Source: Adiantum capillus-veneris (lineage: Eukaryota > Streptophyta > Polypodiopsida > Polypodiales > Pteridaceae). From it: a DNA stretch of 64,000 bases. The notes beneath the pieces were generated by a model. It was not told the DNA's origin. It worked only from the letters and a program-made list of their open reading frames with translations, and made no database searches. Below, one piece after another: positions 22,824-33,505 of this stretch; within the stretch, counting starts at the first letter, position 1; the number at the start of each line of letters is the position of its first letter. The position numbers were made by a program, and so were the translations under genes. The stretch covers positions 29,201,013-29,265,012 of the forward strand of contig CM043968.1 in assembly GCA_014529385.2 (NCBI GenBank). Reading direction: 5' to 3'.

Positions 22824-23154
22824 CTACCCTACACCTAACTGCCTACGAAAATGCGCAAAGCTCTCTGAGGGAAGTCCTTTTGTAAGTAGATCAGCAGGAT
22901 TTTCTGTGGTGTGAACTTTGACAAGCTGAAGTTGCTTATCCTCGAGCATTTCCCTGATGAAATGATACTTCACATCCACATGCTTTGTCTTTGAGTGATA
23001 AACTGGATTGCGAGCCAATTGTATAGCACTTTGACTATCACAATATAACACAGGCATCTCTTCTTTTGATTTCCAAATCTGTTACTAGTCGATTAAGCCA
23101 AATTGATTCTTTGCATGCCTCTGATGCTCCAACATATTCAGCCTCTGTAGTAGA
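22824..23154 (-). pseudogene. Copia A RNase H C-terminal part
   Basis: The 77-codon frame 23057-22824 reads MPVLYCDSQSAIQLARNPVY, HSKTKHVDVKYHFIREML and TTENPADLLTKGLP, the diagnostic end of copia RNase H. It is separated from the main pol frame by one inserted A (relative to copia B) near 23070 and by the stop at 23155. The natural stop of the polyprotein is at its end. Confidence 0.9.
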
Positions 23155-24948
23155 CTAAGTAACACAATCTTGTAATCTAGAACGCCATGATACTGCTCCA
23201 CCAGCCAATGTAAAGACATACCTTGACGTAGACCTTTGGTTGTCTAAGTCACCTGCATAATCTGAGTCTATAAAACCCTTTACACTTAGCTCCTGACTCC
23301 CATAGCATATATGCATACTCTTTGTAGCTTTCAGGTATCTCAATATTCCTTTCACTGCCTCCCAATGTTTCTTGCCTGGGTTTGACATGTATCGACTTAC
23401 TACTCCCACTGCAAATGCAATGTCTGGGCGGGTAGCAATCATTGCATACATCAAACTACCCACTGCAGACGCATATGGAATCTTATCCATTTCAGCCTGT
23501 TCTTCCTCAGACACGGGACAATCTTGTTTGCTAAGTTTCACATATGGTGGCAATGGAACACTCAGTGCCTTTCCCTTCTCCATATTGAAACGTTGCAAAA
23601 CCTTGTCAATATACTCTGTTTGAGATAACCAAATCAACTTCTTTGATCTGTCTCTCTCAATGCGCATACCAAGGATATGACTTGCCTCACCCATGTCTTT
23701 CATGTCAAACGATTTTGCCATCTTTGACTTCAAAGCTGAAATTTCTTCCAAGTGCTTGCCAGCAATCAACATGTCATCCACATACAAAATAAGGATCAGC
23801 CAACTACCATCCTTAGCCTTCTTTGTATATAGACAGTGATCGAACTCACTACGTTTGTAGCCTTGAGAAAGCATAAACTTGTGGAATTTATGGTACCATG
23901 CCCTCGGTGATTGTTTTAAGCCATAAAGACTCTTTAACAACTGGCATACCCAATCTTCCTTTCCTTTCTCAACAAACCCTTCTGGCTGTTGCATGTAAAT
24001 TTCCACATCTAAATCACCATGCAAGAACGTTGTCTTGACATCCATTTGGTGCAACACCAAATCTAATATGGCAACCAATGCAAGAAAGCATCTCAATGTA
24101 GTCATCTTGACCACCGGAGAGAAGACTTCATCAAAGTCAATGCCTTGTTCTTGCTTCAAGCCCTTGGCAACAAGCCTTGCTTTGTACTTTGGCTGACTAT
24201 CATGAGCGGTGATCTTATACCTGTAAACCCATTTACAAGGTAGAGCCTTTTTGCCCTGTGGTAATTTAACTAGCTTCCATGTCTTATTTTTATGCAGAGC
24301 TGTCATCTCTGACTGCATGGCCAATTGCCAATTCCCAGAGTCCTTCATTTGCACTGCTTCCTTGTAACATGAAGGCTCATTGCAATCAGTCAACATGACA
24401 TAGTTCATAGATGGAACAAACCTATCAGGAGGTCGCGTGACACGTCCAGATCTATGCACAATAGGTGGCTCAAGCTCAGCCACAACCTGTGGTTCTACTC
24501 TATCCTGTCCTTGCTCCTCTTGAGCCCTGACATTTTGTCTTGCACGTGCAGGTCCATCTTCTTGGAAGACAACTCTTCTAATCTCCTCAACCCTCCCTGG
24601 TTTAGAATGATATTTGGATTCATTAAAGTGAACATCATTGTTGTGGACAACCTTTCTGGATTCGGAATCCCAAAGTCTGTACCCCATCTCACCAGAATTA
24701 CCATAGCCTAGAAAGATGCACTTTCTACTCTTTGGCTCAAGTTTGTTCCTAAAATCCTTTGGAACGTGAGTATATGCCTCACAGCCAAAGACTTTGAGAT
24801 GCTTGTATGAGGGCATTTTGCCTGACCATACCATCTCGGGCACTGAATCCTTCTGCAAAACCTTGCTAGGAGATCTATTTACAAGATGAACAGTTGTTGA
24901 TACAGCTTCAGCCCAAAACCCATTTGGCAGTTGTGCATTAGACAACAT
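23155..24948 (-). pseudogene. Copia A integrase C-terminus, RT and RNase H (597-codon frame)
   Basis: The longest open frame in the window. Residues ~1-110 are the integrase C-terminal region (KVFGCEAYTHVPK, KCIFLGYGNSGEMGYRL). Residues ~190-440 are RT, with WKLVKLPQGKKALPCKWVY, HQMDVKTTFLHGDL (motif A) and ILYVDDMLIAGK (YVDD catalytic motif). RNase H starts at ~550 (GFIDSDYAGDLDN). Both RT catalytic motifs are intact. It ends at a premature TAG (23155-23157) where copia B keeps CAG (Gln). Confidence 0.92.
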
Positions 24949-24957
24949 ACTTCTGAC

Positions 24958-25714
24958 CTACTCTTGTATGGTCCTATTCATCCTCTCAACAACACCATTT
25001 TGAGGAGGATTGTAAGGAGCAGTAAGTTCACGTTTTATACCTTTTGACTCACAAAAGTCCTGAAAGGCCTTTGAAACATACTCTCCACCATTGTCAGTGC
25101 GTAAGCATTTAAGCTTCTTGCCACTCTGATTCTCCACAAGTGTCACAAACGTTTTGAAAACACTAAACGCTTCATCCTTGTGCTTGAGAAAGTAAACCCA
25201 TACTTTCCTCGAGTAATCATCTATAAATGTCATAAAGTAAGAAGCTCCCCCTAGAGATAGGTTAAGCATAGGTCCACACAAATCACTATGAACAAGTGCC
25301 AACTGTGTTGCTTCTATGCTTATGTGGCTGCTGTGTTTGCGTACCATACAGACAATGTTCACAGAATTCAAAATCATTAAATGAAAAGCCAGGCAAATAA
25401 CCAGAACGAGACAAGATTTCCATTCCCTTCTTGGACATATGTCCTAACCGGCTATGCCACAAACAAACGTTCGGCTGCTCGGTTACATTGATTACATTTT
25501 TAGAGACATTTGATACATAAATCATGTAAAGTCCTCCAGAATTTACTCCATGTGCTACTGTCATAGAACCCTTGGATATCTTCCACATGTTCTGTCCAAA
25601 AGTGGTGACATAGCCAGCATCATCAAGTAAACCTGTGCTGATCAAGCTCTTTGTAATTGCGGGAACATGTCTCACATTCTTCAGCGTAAAAGAAGAGCCA
25701 TTCTGAAACTTCAA
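24958..25714 (-). pseudogene. Copia A GAG-pre-integrase and integrase catalytic core (two frames)
   Basis: Frame 25714-25286 contains the HHCC zinc domain (LWHSRLGHMSKKG, then FCEHCLYG). Frame 25377-24958 contains the catalytic core: LALVHSDLCGPM (first Asp), RTDNGGEY (second Asp) and YNPPQNGVVERMN (Glu), so the DDE triad is intact. The frame change between them occurs at the same place in copia B. The second frame ends at a TAG (24958-24960) where copia B reads AAG. Confidence 0.9.
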
Positions 25715-25747
25715 TTGAACATCTCCAACACCTAAGATCTCACATGT

Positions 25748-26794
25748 CTACCCATTGCCTAGCCGAACATGATCTTTAGTGGTCACATAAGAGGTAAACC
25801 ACTCCTTGTTTGGAGACACATGAAGTGATGCCCCTGAGTCTATAATCCAGTCACTCAGTGCATTTCCATCAGATGCTGTAAGAAGAGCTGAGTCCATTGT
25901 ATTCTTCAAGAAGTAGATGTCTCCTGACACTAGACTGCCATCCTCTGCAACAGTGTTTGTCACATTTATTTCTTGGATCTTCACTGAGGACTTGTTCTTC
26001 TCACCATGGTCTTCAGATTTCTCTTTGCCTTTTTCTGCTTTCCATTCTCTGCAGTCTCTTTTCATGTGACCCTTCTTGCCACAATGGTAGCATTCTATGT
26101 CACTCTTGCCTTTAGCACTGCGGGACTTGCTACGAGACTGATTCCTCTTTCCACCTTTGTACTTTTCTTTGGTCCTTCCCCTGACAACTAAGGCTGTTCC
26201 TTTGCCTTTGTCCATTGTCTTTCTATTGGTTTCTTCAGTAAGCAGACTTCCTTCTACACCTGCTATGTTCAAACCATCTGGAGGTGCAGAATTACTCAAA
26301 GCTGTGCGAAAAGTGTCCCAACTTTACGGCAATGTGATCAACAGGAACATAGCTCTAACAGGTTCATCAAACTTGACACCTTGAGCTGACAACTGACTGT
26401 AGATTGTGTTGAATTCATTCAAATGATTGGACATAGGTGTCCCTTCTTTCATCTTCAAGTCAACAAGCTTCTTAAGCCAGTATACCTTTGAAGCTGCACT
26501 CTGCTTCTCATAAAGATCACTCAGCTTTAACCATGCTTGATAAGCCGACATCTCGTCTGCTACATTGAAGTAAACGCTTTCTGCCAAAGTCATCATAATG
26601 GTAGAAAGTGCCAATTCATCCATTTCTCTCCATTCATCTTCGTCCATATCTTCTGGTTTTATCCCCTTGAGCTTTATAGGTTTTATCTGCTTCTTTTGTA
26701 CCAACACGTGCCAAATCTGCTTCTTCCACAATGGGAAATTGGTTCCATCCAGCTTCTTGATATTGTAAAGAGCAGTGTCTTGTGATCCAGCCAT
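25748..26794 (-). pseudogene. Copia A gag and protease
   Basis: Starts MAGSQDTALYNIKKLDGTNF at 26794. A UBN2-type copia gag core follows, then a zinc knuckle CYHCGKKGHMKRDC (intact CX2CX4HX4C) and the protease motif WIIDSGASLHVSPNKEW with its catalytic DSG. It is one frame with a stop at 26324-26326 (TAA, where copia B has GAA). The frame ends at 25748-25750 (TAG, where copia B has CAG). The first Met is well placed after a leader of about 1.1 kb. Confidence 0.92.
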
Positions 26795-27880
26795 AGCTAC
26801 GCTTCACAGTAGTTTACTTTTCTGGGAAAAATTCGGTAGAGTTTCCCCTGTAAACTGACCTCTGAACCAATATCAACCTGTCAAATGAACCAAGAAAGCT
26901 TCAGATTCTGCAGAATTTTTGGCAGAGTCTCCTTTGTAAAATGGCTCTGGTGTACTAAAAACAGACCAAAAAACAACTCAAAAAACACTGTCTCTCTGAC
27001 ACTGTAAGCTGTGGGTAAACCTGTCCTGTCTCTGACTGTCCTGTCACTGTCCTGTAAGCATAGACTGCGACAATGCCTCAACGGCAGTAAAGCAAAGATG
27101 CAATCCCAACTATCTAACTCACAGTCAATACATCCTAGCTGCCTATCTAAGGGTGCTCGAGGGATCGCTCCCAGACCTGTATCACCAAAAGGATCTCAAC
27201 ATTCGAGAATCCCCCAGCTCAATAAAACCTCACTCGACCTTCAACAAAGGCTGCAGTAAATCTGACAGTACATAGACTTCCCACAAAGTCATACGTCCAC
27301 AAATTTCCCACTGTATGCTGTAACCGCTGCGGCGGTTGTTTGCTGTGTGACTCACAGCCAGCAAACCCTCAACAGACATACATCATCTCTGATAATACAT
27401 CCCATGTGGAGGTACCTGCAATGTCAGGATGAAATCTGGAATATCAAGCAGCAAACACAAGCTACCTGATGAACTAGTGGATGTCGCCTACAGTCTGTGT
27501 GTAGATGCGCCCGTGTCGTATGTGACACGCCTCCAAGAACTGTGAGCCGTCCTTCGATGTGTAGACAACCACAAATCAGCACTCTAGGAGTGTCGATATC
27601 CTCAGCACCTGTAGTCGTAGGCCGAAAACCCCAAATTTGCAGAGTCGAATCTGCACCCGTCGAGACCACGTAGTCGAAAATGGCCTGCGCAGGACTTTGT
27701 CAAAGCCGAACGGTGACCGAGATGACCTCAGATTGAAATTCTGACAACACCAATCCCTTTGGGCTCTCCCACGAGATTTGGGGCCGTGTCTTCGCCTTTC
27801 GAATTTCACTCCAATCTGAGCTGGTGACTCTAGCCTCCTGCAGCGCTGCCCCGAGCCTCGATATGAGCTCTGATACCAGT
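26795..27880 (-). other. Copia A 5' leader with primer site and upstream ORF
   Basis: About 1.09 kb between gag and LTR. The primer site is at 27867-27878 (reverse complement TGGTATCAGAGC). An 81-codon open frame at 27669-27424 is shared with the leader of copia B (end of 46145-46453). It contains TLQIWGFRPTTTGAEDIDTP. No known domain is recognised. Confidence 0.7.
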
Positions 27881-28074
27881 TGAAGGAGTACGAGCGGAAG
27901 TGTGACGCGAGAGAGAGAGTGCAAGAAGAAGAGCACGACGATATGGTGAACTCTCTCTACTGTAATGTGTAGAGCATAGTGAGTTCTTATTAGGTTTTAA
28001 CAAAAGAATATGGGTACATACCTGGCGGCCTGCCCACTTACCTGGGCGACCACATTGGGCTTTATACCCCAACA
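27881..28074 (-). repeat. Copia A 5' LTR
   Basis: 194 bp, next to the primer site; ends CCCCAACA then the target duplication tgtag. Confidence 0.95.
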
Positions 28075-28763
28075 TGTAGGGTCTCTTTTTGACTCAAGCA
28101 TCTTACCCCCCATGTATAGGAAGCTTCTCAAGCAACTTCCTCATTAAGTGTGTAGGGTCTCTTTTTGACTCAAGCATCTTACCCCCCATGCATAGGAAGC
28201 TTCTCAAGCAACTTCCTCATTAAGTGTGTAGGGTCTTTTTTGACTCAAGCATCTTACCCCCCATGCATAGGAAGCTTCTCAAGCAACTTCCTCATTAAGT
28301 GTGACAAGTACCTCAAGTACCTTAGTCATCAAGCATGACAAGCACCTTAGATGGAGTTCCCACCTCAAGCTCAACCCTAGCTTGCTTAAGTTCAAAGGCA
28401 GGTGTAGTTCAGGTTCCCACCTCAAGCACAGCCCTAGCTTGCTTAAGGTCAAAGACAAGTTTAGGTTGGGTTCCCACCTCAAGCTCAGCCCTATCTTGCT
28501 TAAGTTCAAAGGACTTCTAACACTAACCATTGGAGGTCTTTAATGAAGCTAACCCTAAGGTCTTTTAAGCTCCATTAGATAACCTTGCTCTTTGACAGAC
28601 CATCTCTTATTTGGGCCCCTTGACCATTGGCCCCGTGTTGAGATAGATCCGTAAGCACATGTCTATATTCTAACCCTTGTTCCCGTTTATTATCCCACAT
28701 TAAATGATTAGTTTAATATGAGAAAATCATTTGGGTTGGTTAGATATTAGATATTTGATGACA
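28075..28763 (-). repeat. H2 3' LTR, inner fragment with tandem repeats
   Basis: Three 76-bp units start at 28075, 28151 and 28227 (each beginning tgtagggtct). They are followed by about three 60-bp units built on 'ttcccacctcaagc...cttgcttaaggtc' (28340-28515). The LTR ends with TGATGACA at 28763. It aligns with 51343-52076 in the right LTR. Confidence 0.85.
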
Positions 28764-29118
28764 TTACCTCTCTCTTGAAATCATAATTGTCCTCGACTAT
28801 GAGGTAAAAGAGATAAAGTCATAGTCATTAGTCAATTTGCCTTAGCGGGTAGAGGATCCCTTTTTACCCTACGACATCATTCCAAGATGGATGACTAATC
28901 CATTTGGTGCTTGGGAGATATAGTTGCAGCAAGCATGTCTGCTCTTTAGTCCATTTCATCTTCCCAAGTAGAGTGACAAATTCTACATGGTGTTTGAGAG
29001 ACGTCGTCATCCCAAACATGATTCTTAGTATGCATACTAGTTAAATTTGTGCACAATAAAGAGAGAACTAGTCTTATAAGAAAAAACATTGATCATTAAA
29101 AGAAACATGTACATTTGC
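28764..29118 (-). other. H2 3' untranslated region and polypurine tract
   Basis: Non-coding stretch between LTR and chromodomain stop. In element sense it ends CAAGAGAGAGGTAA just before the LTR, the likely polypurine primer. Nothing else is seen. Confidence 0.55.
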
Positions 29119-29343
29119 TTACTCTAATGTAGCATGGTAAGCATTGACAAGGTTCATACTATCCTTAAGCTGGATTCCTTGCATCCATCTAGCATCTTCA
29201 AAAGGATAATTTTTGAACTTAATAAGATACCGTCGGATAATCTTACCATGTCGTAGTACCTTGTCTTCATGCCGAAGGATAGCTTCGGGTTGTAGTACCT
29301 CTTCTTGATCTTCGAATTCGGAAGGGTCTTCAATTTGGTTCAT
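29119..29343 (-). pseudogene. H2 C-terminal chromodomain
   Basis: The 74-codon frame has EAILRHEDKVLRHGKIIRRY, then LIKFKNYPFEDARWMQGIQL, then LVNAYHATLE. This matches the chromodomain placed after integrase in plant chromoviruses (usual pattern ...YLIKWKGYP..EATWE). One aromatic cage position is Phe and the final Trp is kept. It is the best-preserved chromodomain in the window and identifies the N1/H1/H2 family as chromoviral. Confidence 0.8.
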
Positions 29344-29730
29344 TTGGAGGCTCTCCTTTGTAGGGCTTGAGTAGGCTCACATGAAACGCATTGTGTATGA
29401 GCCAATGGTTAGGCAACTTGAGTTGATAAGCCACCTCATTGATTGGCTTCAAATTTTGAAAAGGACCATAGTATCTTTTTGTTAGTTTAGCATAATACTT
29501 TTGATGGCCCATAGGATTTTTGCCCGTCGTTTGCCTCAATCGAGCCTTAGGAAACTTAAGTAAGACCCAATCATTTTCTTTGAACTTAAGGCCCTTATTT
29601 GCTTGTCAGCAGCATCTTTTTGCCTTAGTTGGGAGATGGATATAGCCTCTTTAATCTTTTGAAAAGATGCTTGTAGGTCATGGCTATACTCATCGGCAGC
29701 GAAGATCTTCCCATGTACTTTAAGTAGCAA
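29330..29730 (-). pseudogene. H2 integrase C-terminal (GPY/F) domain
   Basis: Frame 29539-29330 reads KYYAKLTKRYYGPFQNLKPI, EVAYQLKLP and IHNAFHVSLLKPYKG, the GPY/F module of Ty3 integrases. Frame 29730-29536 holds the preceding linker (MLLKVHGKIFAADEYSHDLQ). It overlaps the chromodomain frame slightly because of a small frame change. Confidence 0.8.
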
Positions 29731-29897
29731 GGGACTTTTAGGTCTTCCCTCTATGATTTTAAAAGGTTCTTTTTTCGTAGAAGTATGGATAGTATTATTA
29801 TACGTATACTTTACAAGAGGTAAGTACTTTTCCCATTGTGAGTGTTGATATACTTCTGTAAGATAGGTCTTTAGTAGATCAAGAATCGTAAGATTGG

Positions 29898-30326
29898 CTA
29901 TCTCACTTTGGCCATCTGTTTGTGGGTGATAGGCCGAAGAGAATTCAATCTTGTACCTAGATTTTTGAAGAGACCTTTCGAGAAATTACTGGTCATTCTA
30001 GGATCTCTATCTGACATGATGGATGTTGGAAATCCATGGTGTTTGAAAATCTGTGATATAAAGAGAGTTGACATTTGGTGTGCCTTAATAGTCTTCTTGA
30101 TAGGAATAAAGTGTCCTTGCTTGCTAAACCTGTCGACTATTGTCCATATTCCCGTATCCCCATGGATAGATTTGGGTAATCCAAAGATAAAATCCATGGA
30201 TATACTCTCCCATGGTGAATTAGGAATTGGCAATGGCTGGAGTAATCCAGGTTGCTTCCCTCTATCATACTTGGTCTTTTGGCATACCACACATTTTGAA
30301 ACATACTCTTGTATGTCCACTTTCAT
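29898..30326 (-). pseudogene. H2 integrase zinc domain tail and catalytic core
   Basis: The frame includes EYVSKCVVCQKTKYDRGKQP (CX2C of the HHCC domain), then SISMDFIFGLPKS (first catalytic Asp) and IFKHHGFPTSIMSDRDPRM (second Asp). The expected Glu segment is shifted out of frame after LRPITHKQ (about 29930). Two of three DDE residues are readable in this frame. Confidence 0.85.
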
Positions 30327-30840
30327 GGTAGGCCAAATAAAAGTACGTCTCTACTCCTCGAAGAGTAGGTTGAATGCTTCTATGCCCCGCATAGGGAGGA
30401 GCATGGGATTCATACATGACTTTCACACGAAGGGAGTGGGTAACACATAGCCTATTGCCATGGAGAAGATAACCATCCTGCAAGGTGAATGGTTCCTCTT
30501 TCTTCCCCAAAGCAAGGGCTGACATTATATCTTTAAAGTCAAGGTTATTAGCATACTCATTTATCATAGAAGATAGATCATTGTGAGTTGCTATTGACAC
30601 AACATTAACTTTTGGTCATCATGAAAGTGCATCAACCACTTGATTGTGCTTACCAGCAATGTGAGCAATGTGTAAATTAAATTATGAAAGAAAATTTTCC
30701 CACCTCATTTGTTTGTCAGATAGCTTTGTTTGCATCATGAAGTACTTGAGACTTTGATGGTCTGTTCGTAAAATGAATGGAGTCCCCAATAGATAGTGCT
30801 TCCATGTGTCTAGGGCATGTAGAACAGCTAACAGCTCTTT
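30265..30840 (-). pseudogene. H2 RNase H C-terminal region and integrase zinc entry
   Basis: Frame 30600-30265 reads MSIATHNDLSSMINEYANNL, LQDGYLLHGNRLCVTHSL and then the start of the HHCC domain. Upstream, 30600-30840 carries RNase H residues (KQMRWENFL-like) with stops and indels, readable by comparison with H1 (10107-10493). Confidence 0.65.
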
Positions 30841-30841
30841 C

Positions 30842-31278
30842 TCATAAATGCCTAATAGACCCGCTCATCCGTGTTGAGCCTTCGGCTCTCATATGCAATG
30901 GCATGCCCTTCTTGGAGTAGATGATGATATCATCAAAGAACACTCCAGTGAATTTGTGGTAGGCTCTAAAAATTTTCTCCATTAATCGATTGAATGTAGC
31001 TAGTGCATTGGTCAAGCCAAAAGGCATGACTAGATATTCATAAAGGCCAAACGTTGTACGAAACACTGTCTTTAGGATATCTTCATTCACTATCCTTATT
31101 TGATGGTAGCCACTTTTAAGGTCAATCCTATTGAAGTAGGTAGAGCCTTGTAGCTTATCAAATTTTTTATAGTGATATGGTTTAGTGTGCGATAGTCCAC
31201 ACACATGCGGTTTGTACCATCTTTCTTTTGCACTAAAAGGACTGGAGAGCAAAAGGGAGAGGAGCTAGGCCTCACCAT
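30842..31278 (-). pseudogene. H2 reverse transcriptase
   Basis: Frame 31252-30842 has [19 protein letters not shown] (motif A), [20 protein letters not shown] and [14 protein letters not shown] (FFDD in place of YxDD). An overlapping frame, 31278-31096, has [20 protein letters not shown] and [12 protein letters not shown]. After IIIYSKKG the frame jumps into RNase H-like text (a deletion of the RT thumb). Catalytic motifs remain but the enzyme is truncated. Confidence 0.8.
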
Positions 31279-32031
31279 TCATTTGTCTACCAATTCTTGT
31301 ACTTGCCTCATGATCTCCTCTTGTTGAGCTTGTGAAACTCGATAGGGAGGTTTGTTAGGCGGTGAGCTTCTTGATAGGAGCTCAATTCGATGGTCATCAT
31401 TCCCTTCTTTTGGAGGTAAGTCCATAGGGATATCATCCATGAACACATCTTGAAATCCTTTTAGAAAGTTAGACGAGAGAGGTGATCCTTTGCAATGAGT
31501 ATCCTCTTTTGGAGCTTCGATAGTGGAAGCTCTAGGAGTCTCATTGCGAGCATTTCTTTTGGAGCAAGAACGATAGACATTTCCTTGCTCCCCACACTTA
31601 AAACATTTGTGATCCTTGCAAAAAGTTTCAAGCTCTTCAGGAGAGAGTTTATTTTTACCTTTGTAAACTCCTTTCTCCTTGGACCGATTGTTGTTGTTGT
31701 TGTTGGAATGGCCGTGGGAAAAATTTTGGGCATTAATTCCCTTTGCATCACTTTTGTCTTTATTTTCCATGTGTTTGACATTCCGTCTAACCCCTTGTTG
31801 GAAATTGATACGTGAAGCAACCATGGTATGGTGGATTACTTCGCTGATAGAGTCAGGCCGTTGATACTCGGCCATCTCTTCAGGTAATCCCGCACAAAAT
31901 TGTTGTTTTTGCTCAGCAAAGTCTATCTTTTGAAAGACAGTAGCCTTGAGATGTAAATCCCAAAACTTGTCCACATATTTGTGGATATAGTCATGAGAGA
32001 GAAGCCTTAAACTCCGCCATTCGGTGAGCAC
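31279..32031 (-). pseudogene. H2 nucleocapsid fused in frame to RT entry, protease absent
   Basis: A 250-codon open frame. It starts in the gag C-terminal half (RLLSHDYIHKYVDKFWDLHL, AEQKQQFCAGLPEEM) and contains a zinc knuckle KCFKCGEQGNVYRSC, where the His is replaced by Asn. It then passes straight from KEDTHCKGSPLSS to NFLKGFQDVF and PPYRVSQAQQEEIMRQV, the RT entry. In H1 and N1 about 440 bases encoding the protease lie between these points. The deletion kept the frame. Confidence 0.8.
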
Positions 32032-32049
32032 TTTGTCCTTTGCATCGCT

Positions 32050-32845
32050 TCATGATGGAACTCGTAGAGTTTTCCATGTATTATTAGCTTCGCCATTGCC
32101 GCGAAGGCTAGCCCACCATTGACGAGCCGATTTTTGGAAGTGCATAGCTACATGACGTAGCTTGGAGGACTCCGTGAAGCCCTCGTCTCCAAAGGCCGCA
32201 TCAAATTGTTGTATGAAGGCCAATACTTTGTCGGTAGCACCAAAGGTGCCATCATAGGTGAGAAAAGAGATACTCTTTCCTCCCTCTTTGAACTTCTTGA
32301 GCTTTTGTGACCTTCGCCATGCAAGGTAAGATTTGCGATTTCCTCCCCTCTTATATTCTCTAGGAGAATAGCCATAGCTCTCATCGATAGAGGAGGAAGG
32401 TGAAGAAGAAGGAGAAGAGGGTGACCTCTTTCTTGCTCTTTTCTTCCTTGGTTTCCTTTCTTTCCTTTTGGAGTGACAAGGAGAAGGACTATGGGTTAAC
32501 TGTTTCTTCTTGGGAGGAGTTGGCGATCTTTTAGTCCGCCTTCTTCGTGGAGCCACATCTTCGGAGGAATTTAGGGATTCATTGCTTTCTTGATCTTTGG
32601 ATTCCTCCTCTCGTATGGGAGAGAGTGTTCTTTTGGGAATCTCTTCAAGAGGCCTCGTAAGCTCTCTCTCCTCTTGGAGAGGAAAGGAAATCCCATAAGC
32701 ACAAAGTTGTTGAGTAACTTCGGCTTGCAAAGTGGGGTTGCCCATAGCTTGTTGCAACCTAGTGAGAAGATAATTAAAAATAAACATGGGGGACATCGTC
32801 ATTGGCACCTTAATGTGCAAAATTAAAGTTGTCAATGTTCATTCT
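32050..32845 (-). pseudogene. H2 gag N-terminal and capsid core
   Basis: The 261-codon frame shows LLTRLQQAMGNPTLQAEV and an acidic linker. It then has a strongly basic Arg/Lys/Ser/Pro segment (about 32550-32370) with RRRRTKRSPTPPKKK and RKRSPSSPSSS runs. The capsid core follows (KKFKEGGKSISFLTYDGTFG, then FDAAFGDEGFTESSKL and ARQWWASLRGNG). The true start codon lies across G3: reading ATG at about 40185 and continuing at 32845 gives MDHNNQESRMNIDNFNFAH. Confidence 0.8.
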
Positions 32846-33496
32846 TGTAAGGTCTCCAACCCTGAGCTAAAAGAGCAGCATTGTACCATGAAAAGATCAT
32901 AATGAAAAAAGTTACTATTTTTAGCAGTTTTCCAAATTCTGTTAGTGCCCTGATGTTCAGAATGTTATAAAGCTTCAAAATGTGAATTAAAATAATTTTT
33001 GTAAAAAATTTCAAAAAATAGTAAGTTTTTGGTCACCCAACCCGTCCAGTTTAGACCGTCTCGAAAAACTGCATCGGTACCCCGAAATTTGAAAAAATGC
33101 ATTTTTGGACCAAAGGGCTGCTAAATATGGCAGGTACTCGGACCAGTACACCTTAGTTAGAGCTTAGTAAAGCAATTTACAGCATCAAATTCCGACTCGT
33201 ATGGGCCGTTTTAGCCTAAAACCAATTTTTCCTCAAGTTGTGCGGGGAGGCACGGGGCTCGAGGCTGTGTGGGAGTAGGTTCCAGGCCACTTTGAGCCAG
33301 CTTTAGCAGCTAGGGGGCGCCCTCTTGTCTTGTGGGAGTTGTAGGAGAGTTTCCAAGCTAGAGAGTGGGTGTGAGATCCAGTTAAACTAGTTAATTGGAC
33401 ACTTGGTGGGAAGGTAACTAGACTTGCCAATGCATGGAGTGAGTGCTCACTCAGATGCTTATAGCAGCTAGGTTCGATTTTCAGCCTTGAGGAGCC

Positions 33497-33505
33497 TATT
33501 TAAAG
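33497..33505 (+). promoter_or_regulatory. TATA-like box of G3 5' LTR
   Basis: CCTATTTAAAGG, conserved in position in the 3' LTR (there in two copies), the solo LTR (CCTATATAAG) and E4 (CTATAAATAG). The transcription start would be about 30 bases downstream, in the CA-rich tract. Confidence 0.6.

Larger units (their letters stand above)
22543..28074 (-). mobile_element. Copia A: complete Ty1/copia element
   Basis: Ends TGAAGGAG and CCCCAACA on the plus strand (TG...CA in either sense), flanked by tgtag at 22538-22542 and 28075-28079. LTRs are 22543-22734 and 27881-28074 (192 and 194 bp, about 3 percent different by eye). The primer site for tRNA-iMet is at 27867-27878 and the polypurine tract at 22735-22750. 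Internal order gag-protease-integrase-RT-RNase H is the Ty1/copia order. It is nearly identical to copia B (45846-51342) but in the opposite orientation. Four stops and several frameshifts inactivate it. Confidence 0.95.

Noticed and set aside
23372-23623. Open frames antisense to copia pol (also 24454-24711, 50263-50514)
   Set aside because: Shadows of the real pol frames; the same antisense text appears in both copies only because the elements are nearly identical.
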